The notes beneath the pieces were generated by a model. The model saw only the letters and a program-made list of their open reading frames with translations. It was not told where the DNA came from and did no database searches. Positions 40,448-47,375 of a stretch of 47,375 nt of DNA are shown piece by piece (the stretch's first letter is position 1; each line of letters begins with the position of its first letter). The stretch is from Cellulomonas sp. ACRRI (GTDB taxonomy: Bacteria; Actinomycetota; Actinomycetes; Actinomycetales; Cellulomonadaceae). A program made the position numbers and the translations under genes. The DNA lies in NCBI RefSeq assembly GCF_022346185.1, contig NZ_JAKRMS010000016.1:1-47375 (forward strand), read 5' to 3'.

Positions 40448-42484
40448 TCACACGTACTTCGCGACCGCCTGGTTACGGTACTCCAGGCTGCCGACGATCT
40501 GGCTGCGCAGCTCGCCCTCGCCCCGCGCGAGCAGCACCGGCGGCCACGTGGCCATGCCCGCGGCGTCGGCCCCCCGGCCCAGGTACTGCTGGTAGAACGC
40601 CTGGACGCGGATGTTCGCGCTCTCCATGGACTGCCAGAACCCGCGGACCACCGCGTCCTTGCCCTTGCTCGCGACCAGCGGCGACCAGAAGGCGATGTCG
40701 GACGCCGACGCGGTGCGCCCGAGCATCTTGCTGTAGAGCGCGGCGACGTAGCGGTCGTTGGTCTGGCCGGAGATGTTGAAGTACTCGACGCTGCCGAACA
40801 GCCAGATGCGCAGGTCCTCCGACCGCATCCGCCCGTCCATGATCGCGGCGGTCCAGGTCGCGATGCCGGTCGGGTCCGGCGCGCGGCCGAGCACGTCCCG
40901 GTAGGCGCGGTCGACGGCCGCGTACGCGTACTCGGCGCTCGTCGCGAGGCCGGTGGCGACCTGGGCCGGGGCCATGCCGCCGACCATCGCCGCGCTCCAC
41001 GAGGTCAGCCCGCCCTGGTCGACCGGCCGCCCGAGCATGTCCTGGTAGAGCTTGCTCGTGATCGCCCGCGCGTCCGACAGCGGCATCGCCGGCCCCGAGA
41101 CCGAGGCGATGTTCCGGATCGTGCCGAGCTGGGCGTAGCCGTACCGGCCGGGGCACGCCGTCTGCGCCACGTCGCGGTGCCCGATCACCCGCGGGAGGTA
41201 CAGGCCGGACGGGTAGGTGCCGGCACCGAGCGGGTTCACCCCGTAGGCCGCGAGGCGCCAGCCGATGATCCGGCCCACGGAGTCGATCATCGCCGGCGTG
41301 GTGGGCACCGTGTCGTAGTTGCCCAGCATCGAGACGCCGACGGTGCCGGTGTTCGCGTTGGTCGCGTGGACGCCGATGACCGCCTGGGTCAGGCTGTTGG
41401 CCCGGCCCTCGTAGATCGTGCCCCACTTGTCGACGATGAAGTTGTAGCCGATGTCGCACCAGCGGCGGGCGTCGATGTGGTACGCCTGGTCGTTCCGGAT
41501 CTGCTGGATGGCCTGGGCCTGCGTCGTGTAGGAGTTGCTGCCCGCCGTGTGGTGCACGACGGCCCCCTCGAGCCGGCTCGCGACGTCGGGCGCGCAGACC
41601 TGGTTGCGCGCGCCCCACTGGGCGCGCGTGACGACGGCCGGCTGCGACGCCGCCGCCGGGACGACCGCCGCAGCGGCGGACGTGCGGTACGCCGCCGTGC
41701 GGACCACCGCCTCGCCGGCGCTCGCCGCGCCCTCGGCGGCCGCCGCGCCGGTCCCGGTGGTCCCGGTCGCCCCGAGGTCCTCGTCGGACGCCACGAGCGC
41801 GAGCGACAGGTCGGCGGGCCCGCCGTTGGCCGTGGCCGCGAACGACAGCTGCACCGCCTCGGCCTCGCCGACCCAGTACGAGTCGGTGCCGCCGCGCGCC
41901 GCGTTCGCCGCGTCCGCGGTGCCGGCGTCGGGCTCGGCGTCGCTCATGCCGAGCACGACCCAGTCGGACCACTCGCCGTCGGTCAGCGACCGCACCTGCG
42001 GCTCGAGCCCCGTGGCGTCCGCGCCCTCCGGCCAGGTCACGCCGACGGTCTGCGCCTCGGTGGTCTCGACCGCCGGGGTCAGGACCCGGCCGGCCTCCAG
42101 GACGTCGGCGACGACGGTGCCGGCGGCGGGGTCGACGCTCTCGGCCGGCGCCGGGCTCGGCTCCGCGGCGGGCTCCTCGGCCGCGTCCGCCGACGGCTCG
42201 GCACCGGCCGACGGGCCGGCGGAGGGAGCGGCCGACGGGCTCGCGGAGGGGGCGGCCGAAGGGCTCGCGGAGGAGGCGGCGGACGGCTCCGGCGCCGCCT
42301 CGGCCTCCGGGACGACGACGAGCGGGGTCTGCTCGACGGTGACGTCGACGTCGGCCGACGCGGGCACCGCCGCGACGGCCGTCGCGCCGGTGGCGGGCGC
42401 GACGCCCGCGGGCGCGGCGCCGGCGAGCGCGGACGGTGCCACGCCGACGCCGAGCGCGATCGACAGGGCGAGGAGTGTGCGCAT
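40448..42484 (-). CDS. Secreted N-acetylmuramoyl-L-alanine amidase (PGRP type) with DUF4214 repeats
   Basis: A 678-residue exported protein with a signal peptide (1-27), a Ser/Ala/Pro-rich linker (about 62-120), a beta-rich region and a PGRP/amidase_2 domain at about 281-450. The zinc ligands are the paired His311/312 (VVHHTAG), His436 and Cys444 in the IGHRDVAQTACPGR motif, as in zinc amidases that remove stem peptides from muramic acid. Residues 470-678 hold four DUF4214-like repeats, the same number and spacing as in the SpoIID protein. In Bacillus an amidase (SpoIIP) feeds denuded strands to SpoIID; a similar partnership is inferred. It diverges from rfbB. CAGGA precedes the ATG. Confidence 0.85.
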   Translation of the reverse strand: MRTLLALSIALGVGVAPSALAGAAPAGVAPATGATAVAAVPASADVDVTVEQTPLVVVPEAEAAPEPSAASSASPSAAPSASPSAAPSAGPSAGAEPSADAAEEPAAEPSPAPAESVDPAAGTVVADVLEAGRVLTPAVETTEAQTVGVTWPEGADATGLEPQVRSLTDGEWSDWVVLGMSDAEPDAGTADAANAARGGTDSYWVGEAEAVQLSFAATANGGPADLSLALVASDEDLGATGTTGTGAAAAEGAASAGEAVVRTAAYRTSAAAAVVPAAASQPAVVTRAQWGARNQVCAPDVASRLEGAVVHHTAGSNSYTTQAQAIQQIRNDQAYHIDARRWCDIGYNFIVDKWGTIYEGRANSLTQAVIGVHATNANTGTVGVSMLGNYDTVPTTPAMIDSVGRIIGWRLAAYGVNPLGAGTYPSGLYLPRVIGHRDVAQTACPGRYGYAQLGTIRNIASVSGPAMPLSDARAITSKLYQDMLGRPVDQGGLTSWSAAMVGGMAPAQVATGLATSAEYAYAAVDRAYRDVLGRAPDPTGIATWTAAIMDGRMRSEDLRIWLFGSVEYFNISGQTNDRYVAALYSKMLGRTASASDIAFWSPLVASKGKDAVVRGFWQSMESANIRVQAFYQQYLGRGADAAGMATWPPVLLARGEGELRSQIVGSLEYRNQAVAKYV

Positions 42485-42555
42485 GACGGGTCCTGACGGA
42501 AGATCGGGGTCGCCCTCTCGATCGAGCGGACGGGCCCAGGGTCAGCCGACCGTGA

Positions 42556-43683
<1,128 letters not shown>

Positions 43684-43690
43684 GCCGACC

Positions 43691-45766
43691 ATGCGGACGC
43701 GCCAGCGCGGTGGTGCGCGGGCCGGTGCGCCGCCGCCCGGCGCCGCACCGCCCGGCCCGTGGCCGCTGCGGCTGCTCGCCTCGGTGCCGGACCGGCTCGT
43801 CGTCCTGCTGCTCTGCCTGGCGCTCGCCTCGACCGCCGGCACGCTGACCGACCAGTTCCGCCCGGCGGTCGTCCTGCCGGCCACCGCCGTCCTCGCGGCC
43901 CTCACCTGGCGCCTCGTCCCCGCGGCGCCCGGGCGGGCGGGCCCGGCGGCCGGCGGCGCCGTCGTGGCGGTGGCCCTCGCGGCGACCTGGGCGGCGGTCA
44001 ACGCGCCCTTCGCCTCGCGCTACCTCGTCGTGCTGCGGGACCCCGGGTTCCTGACCCTCCGGGGCATCTGGCTCTCGGAGCACGCCGACCCGAACCTGCC
44101 GCTGTCCGAGGCGACGCGGTACGTCGGCGCGCTCAACCCCGACATCACGGCCGTGCCCGCGGCGTACGCGGAGGCCGAGGGCCTGCTGCACGTCCAGGGG
44201 GCGACGCTGCTCCCCGCGCTCATCGGGTCGGTCGGCTGGGTCGCCGGCACGCCGGGCGTGCTCGCCGGGAACCTGCTGATCGGCGCCGTCGCCCTCCTCG
44301 CGGTGTACTCCCTCGCCCGCCGCCTCGTCGGCCCGTGGTGGGCCCTGCTGCCCGTGGTGGCGCTCGGCGCGTCGGTGCCGATGACGGTGTTCTCCCGCGC
44401 CGCCTACACCGAGCCGGTGGCGATGGCGTTCGTGTTCGGCGGGCTGAGCGTGGCCTGGGCCGCACTCGCGGGCCGGCGGCTGCTCCCCCACCTCCTGGCC
44501 GGCGCGCTCGTCGGCGCGGCCGCGCTGGCGCGCATCGACGGCGCGGCGGTGGTGGTCGGGCTGGTGCTCGGCGTCGGCCTCGCCACGGCGGCGGCCCTCG
44601 CCCCCCGGCGGCGCGCCCGGCTCCGCGCCGCGCTGGGCCTGCAGGCCGCCGGTGCGCTGGCGATGGTGGGGCTGGGCTGGCTGGACCTGCGGGTGAACAG
44701 CCCGCAGTACCTCGAGAACCTGGGCGGCCAGTTCACGCAGCTCACCGCGGCGCTGCTGGCCGCGCTGCTGCTGGTCCTCGCGCTCTCGCCGCGGCTGCCC
44801 TGGCAGGGCCTGCGCGCGGGGCTGCTCGCGCACCGCCGCGCGGCGTCCTGGACCGCCGCCGCCCTCGTCGTGGCCGCGGGCGCGGTGCTGGCCTCCCGCC
44901 CGTGGTGGTACGAGGGCCACGGGTTCCACCCCGAGTCGGCGTACGCGCAGGCCGTCGAGTGGCTGCAGGACGGCGAAGGGCTGCCACTGGACGGCACCCG
45001 CACCTACGACGAGATGTCGCTGACCTGGGTGTCCTGGTACCACGGCTGGCCGTTCGTCGTGCTCGCCGTGCTCGGGCTCGCCGTGTCCGCGTGGCGGGCC
45101 GTGCGGCACCGGGACCCGCGGTGGTGGACGGCGCTCGCCGTGGTCGCCGCGCCGTCGGTGCTCTACCTCTGGCAGGTCAGCATCACCCCGGACCAGGTGT
45201 GGGCGATGCGCCGCCTGCTCCCGGTGACGCTGCCCGGCTTCGCGGTCATGGCGGCGGTCGCCGTGTCCGCCCTGTGGTCCGCCCGCCGCTGGTGGACCCG
45301 CGCGGCCGCGGTGCTCGCGGCGGTGGCCGTCGCCGTCGTGCCCCTGACCACGTGGCACGGTCTGTTCCGCGTCGTCGAGCAGGACGGCCGCCTGGCCGAG
45401 GCGCAGGCGGTGTGCGCCGCGCTCGGCACCGACCGCGTGCTCTACGTCCGCGCCGGCGGGCCGCCGTACCTCGCCACCCTGCGCAGCGTGTGCGACGTGG
45501 AGGGCCTCGAGATCAGCTCGGTCCCCGACGCGGACCGCCTCGCGGACCTGCGCGACGACTGGGGCGGCGACTTCGACGTGGTGACGTTCGCGGACTGGGC
45601 GGTGCCGTGGGCCGGCGGCACGACGCCCGCCCCGCTGCTGGTGACCACCACCACGTCCTGGGAGAGCACGCTCACGCGCGTCCCGGACGGCTACGCCGTC
45701 GGCGGGTCGACGGTCTGGGTGGGGTCGGTGCGCCCCGACGGGAGCGTCGTCCCGGCGCCCGGGTGA
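43691..45766 (+). CDS. Polytopic membrane protein, GT-C glycosyltransferase-like
   Basis: A 691-residue integral membrane protein with about 12 hydrophobic segments and a C-terminal soluble region (about 560-691). The first external loop contains RDPGFLTLRGIWLSEHADPN, with the acidic residue position expected in GT39/ArnT-type enzymes that transfer sugar from polyprenyl phosphate. The family placement is only moderately certain. It starts 7 bases after rfbB and is probably in its operon, though it ends well before the LCP promoter. It could polymerise or decorate the flipped glycan. Confidence 0.7.
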   Translation: MRTRQRGGARAGAPPPGAAPPGPWPLRLLASVPDRLVVLLLCLALASTAGTLTDQFRPAVVLPATAVLAALTWRLVPAAPGRAGPAAGGAVVAVALAATWAAVNAPFASRYLVVLRDPGFLTLRGIWLSEHADPNLPLSEATRYVGALNPDITAVPAAYAEAEGLLHVQGATLLPALIGSVGWVAGTPGVLAGNLLIGAVALLAVYSLARRLVGPWWALLPVVALGASVPMTVFSRAAYTEPVAMAFVFGGLSVAWAALAGRRLLPHLLAGALVGAAALARIDGAAVVVGLVLGVGLATAAALAPRRRARLRAALGLQAAGALAMVGLGWLDLRVNSPQYLENLGGQFTQLTAALLAALLLVLALSPRLPWQGLRAGLLAHRRAASWTAAALVVAAGAVLASRPWWYEGHGFHPESAYAQAVEWLQDGEGLPLDGTRTYDEMSLTWVSWYHGWPFVVLAVLGLAVSAWRAVRHRDPRWWTALAVVAAPSVLYLWQVSITPDQVWAMRRLLPVTLPGFAVMAAVAVSALWSARRWWTRAAAVLAAVAVAVVPLTTWHGLFRVVEQDGRLAEAQAVCAALGTDRVLYVRAGGPPYLATLRSVCDVEGLEISSVPDADRLADLRDDWGGDFDVVTFADWAVPWAGGTTPAPLLVTTTTSWESTLTRVPDGYAVGGSTVWVGSVRPDGSVVPAPG

Positions 45767-45846
45767 CGCGCCGCCGGGCGGGTGATCTGCACGAATCCTT
45801 TACGGCGCACCCCCCGACGGTCCGCCCGGGGGTGGGCCCCGGCTCC

Positions 45847-45852
45847 TATGCT
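45847..45852 (+). promoter_or_regulatory. -10 element of the LCP ligase gene
   Basis: TATGCT sits 8 bases before the GTG at 45861, so the messenger probably has no leader or a very short one. The 94-base gap has no obvious ribosome site. Confidence 0.5.
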
Positions 45853-45860
45853 CCTCTCTC

Positions 45861-47222
45861 GTGACCTCCCGCCACGCCGCTCCTGCACGCCCCCGCGCCG
45901 TCCGCCACGGCCGGACCCGGCGCAGCCACGGCGTGCTGCGGGGCGCCGCCCTCGCCGTCGTCGCCGTGCTGTGCTTCGGGACGTCCGGAGCGGCGGCGCT
46001 GTACGTCCAGCTCAACGGCAACATCAACACCATCGACGCGAGCGACCTGATCCAGGCGATGCCGGAGCCGACCGCCACCGGCCCGGCCGACCCGGACGAC
46101 CCGAACGCCGGCCGCGACGTCAACATCCTGCTGATGGGGTCGGACGAGCGGGACGGCGAGAACGAGGCCATCGGCGGCCACGTGGACGGCATGCGGTCCG
46201 ACACGACGATCGTCGCGCACATCTCCGCCGACCGGACCCGGGTCGAGCTCATCTCGATCCCGCGCGACTCCCTGGTCGACATCCCGTCCTGCACCATGTC
46301 GAACGGCGCGACCACCTCGGCCCAGCGCAACGCGATGTTCAACTCCGCGTTCGCGATCGGCGCCGACAACGGCGGGGACATCGCCTCCGCGGCGGCGTGC
46401 GCCGTCAACACCGTGCAGCAGAACACCGGCGTGCGGATCGACCACTTCGTCGTGGTCGACTTCGCCGGGTTCACCAAGATGGTCGACGCGATCGGCGGCG
46501 TGCCGATCTGCGTGCCGAACGACATGAACGCCCCCAAGGCCGGGCTCTACCTCACCGCCGGGCAGCAGACGCTGAACGGCACGCAGGCGCTCGCGTTCGC
46601 CCGCGCGCGCACCGGCCAGGGCGTCGGCGACGGCTCCGACACGAACCGGCTCGGCCGGCAGCAGGAGCTGCTGGCCGCGGTGGTGCGGGAGCTGCTGAAC
46701 AAGAACATGCTCACCGACATCACCCAGCTGATCCGGTTCCTCGACTCGGCCACCGAGTCCCTGTCGATCGACTCGGGCTTCAGCTCGATCTCCGACATGG
46801 CCGGGCTCGCCTACAGCCTGCGGGGCGCCTCGGCTGACAACATCTCCTTCATGACGATCCCGTTCGCCGCGGCGCCGAGCGACCCGAACCGGGTGGTGTG
46901 GACCTCCGAGGCCGACGCCATCTGGGCCAACGTCGCCGGCGACCGGCCGATGCTGTCCGGCACGAGCCAGGACACCACGGCGGGCGGGACCGGGACGGGC
47001 ACGGACGCCGGCACCGGGACCGAGGCCGGGACGGGCACGGACGCCGGCACCGGGACCGAGGCCGGGACCGGCACGGACCCCGGCACCGACACCGGCGCAG
47101 GGACCGACGCCGGCGCGGGCGCCGGCACGCCGGCCGCCCCCGCCACCCCCGAGACCGCCCAGACCCGCGAGGCGGGCAAGGAGGCGTTCTCCGCCGGCGA
47201 CGTCACCGCGGTCTGCGGCTGA
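45861..47222 (+). CDS. LytR-CpsA-Psr (LCP) family glycopolymer-peptidoglycan ligase
   Basis: A 453-residue membrane-anchored enzyme. LCP proteins transfer undecaprenyl-linked glycopolymers to peptidoglycan on the outer face. One membrane helix (about 25-49) follows a basic N-terminus. The LCP domain (about 86-320) has ILLMGSDERDG (89-99), SDTTIVAHISADRTRVELIS, the conserved IPRDS (133-137) and FARARTGQGVGDGSDTNRLG (246-265), holding Arg/Asp pyrophosphate-binding residues. The C-terminus is Gly/Thr/Asp/Ala-rich and encoded by a tandem DNA repeat, probably a flexible wall-spanning tail; length there may vary between strains. It is likely the anchoring step for one of the locus polymers. Confidence 0.9.
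   Translation: MTSRHAAPARPRAVRHGRTRRSHGVLRGAALAVVAVLCFGTSGAAALYVQLNGNINTIDASDLIQAMPEPTATGPADPDDPNAGRDVNILLMGSDERDGENEAIGGHVDGMRSDTTIVAHISADRTRVELISIPRDSLVDIPSCTMSNGATTSAQRNAMFNSAFAIGADNGGDIASAAACAVNTVQQNTGVRIDHFVVVDFAGFTKMVDAIGGVPICVPNDMNAPKAGLYLTAGQQTLNGTQALAFARARTGQGVGDGSDTNRLGRQQELLAAVVRELLNKNMLTDITQLIRFLDSATESLSIDSGFSSISDMAGLAYSLRGASADNISFMTIPFAAAPSDPNRVVWTSEADAIWANVAGDRPMLSGTSQDTTAGGTGTGTDAGTGTEAGTGTDAGTGTEAGTGTDPGTDTGAGTDAGAGAGTPAAPATPETAQTREAGKEAFSAGDVTAVCG
46992..47096 (+). repeat. 36-bp tandem repeat in the LCP tail
   Basis: Two perfect 36-bp copies (46992-47027, 47028-47063) and a diverged partial copy (47064-47096) encode the repeated tail segment GTGTDAGTGTEA. Perfect copies in a single gene suggest slippage and recent length change. 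Confidence 0.85.
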
Positions 47223-47224
47223 CC

Positions 47225-47375
47225 GTGGCCCGCCCCGACGACCGCGACCGCGACGCCCGCAGGACGCCGCCCAGCTTCGCGCCCGGCACCGGCGCCCGCC
47301 GTCCGTCCGCCGACGGCGCCCAGCCCGTCGGGCCGGCCCCCGCGCGCGAGGCGCGCCCGGCGCGGGGGCCGGCCC
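47225..47375 (+). CDS. N-terminus of a possible second LCP-like protein (partial)
   Basis: An open frame of 50 codons from GTG, two bases after the LCP stop, runs off the window. Its third codon positions are nearly all G or C while second positions are mixed, the pattern of real coding sequence here. The translation is Pro/Arg-rich and contains RRTPPSFAPG, similar to the disordered start of actinobacterial LCP proteins. A 16-bp perfect inverted repeat at 47330-47375 lies within the frame; it could instead be a terminator. The start rests only on re-initiation after the overlapping-type stop. Confidence 0.5.
   Translation, partial: MARPDDRDRDARRTPPSFAPGTGARRPSADGAQPVGPAPAREARPARGPA

Noticed and set aside
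42517-42526. Palindrome CTCGATCGAG upstream of the amidase gene
   Set aside because: It is short and common in GC-rich DNA, with no matching copy upstream of the SpoIID-type gene.

Overview
The window is about 47 kb of very high-GC DNA with dense, mostly overlapping genes, many GTG starts and near-complete G/C at third codon positions. This suggests a high-GC actinomycete, most likely a Cellulomonas-like member of the Micrococcales. The genus is an inference; no rRNA or other taxonomic marker is present. There are no tRNAs, rRNAs, insertion sequences or CRISPR arrays, and no gene-free stretch over 300 bases. Nearly every gene serves the making, export or anchoring of cell-surface polysaccharide.

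Layout. (1) 42-4664: a 1540-residue multidomain protein (methyltransferase, possible kinase-like region, coiled coil, GT4 glycosyltransferase, RgpF-type domain). (2) 4.7-6.3 kb: rfbD and rfbC (dTDP-L-rhamnose) diverging from a mirror-image promoter. (3) 6.3-12.2 kb, minus: a five-gene overlapping operon with a membrane-anchored GT2, three GT4 enzymes and a Wzx-like flippase. (4) 12.3-15.2 kb: a divergent GT4 and DUF2142 membrane protein sharing a 14-bp inverted-repeat promoter. (5) 15.3-16.5 kb: a Xre/RES toxin-antitoxin pair inserted among the sugar genes. (6) 16.5-25.6 kb: more GT2, GT4 and fusion glycosyltransferases and two adjacent GDP-mannose 4,6-dehydratase-like genes. (7) 25.7-31.9 kb, plus: FkbM methyltransferase with a coiled coil, two paralogous GT4 enzymes and a Wzm/Wzt ABC exporter. 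(8) 32.0-42.5 kb: two secreted cell-wall hydrolases (SpoIID type and amidase type) with the same C-terminal DUF4214 repeats. Between them lie a methyltransferase, a membrane GT-C-like protein and a minus-strand operon of PAP2 phosphatase, decaprenyl-phosphate phosphoribosyltransferase, flippase and GT4. (9) 42.7-47.4 kb: rfbB, a GT-C-like membrane protein, a LytR-CpsA-Psr ligase and the start of a further gene.

How the parts may work together (inference). RfbB/C/D and the Gmd enzymes supply dTDP-L-rhamnose and a GDP-6-deoxyhexose. Cytoplasmic GT2/GT4 enzymes build glycans on a lipid. One glycan may be capped by a methyltransferase/coiled-coil protein and exported by Wzm/Wzt, whose ATPase has a C-terminal domain of the kind that reads a glycan end. 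Others may be flipped by the two Wzx-like proteins and modified outside by GT-C proteins, with polyprenyl-phosphate pentose as a possible donor. The LCP ligase would join glycan to peptidoglycan, while the amidase and SpoIID protein remodel the wall. No rfbA, initiating sugar-1-phosphate transferase or clear Wzy polymerase is present.

Regulation. Most transcription units begin with an actinobacterial -10 of the form TAnnnT, usually TAGGCT. Three divergent pairs use symmetric promoters, and four or five genes look leaderless.
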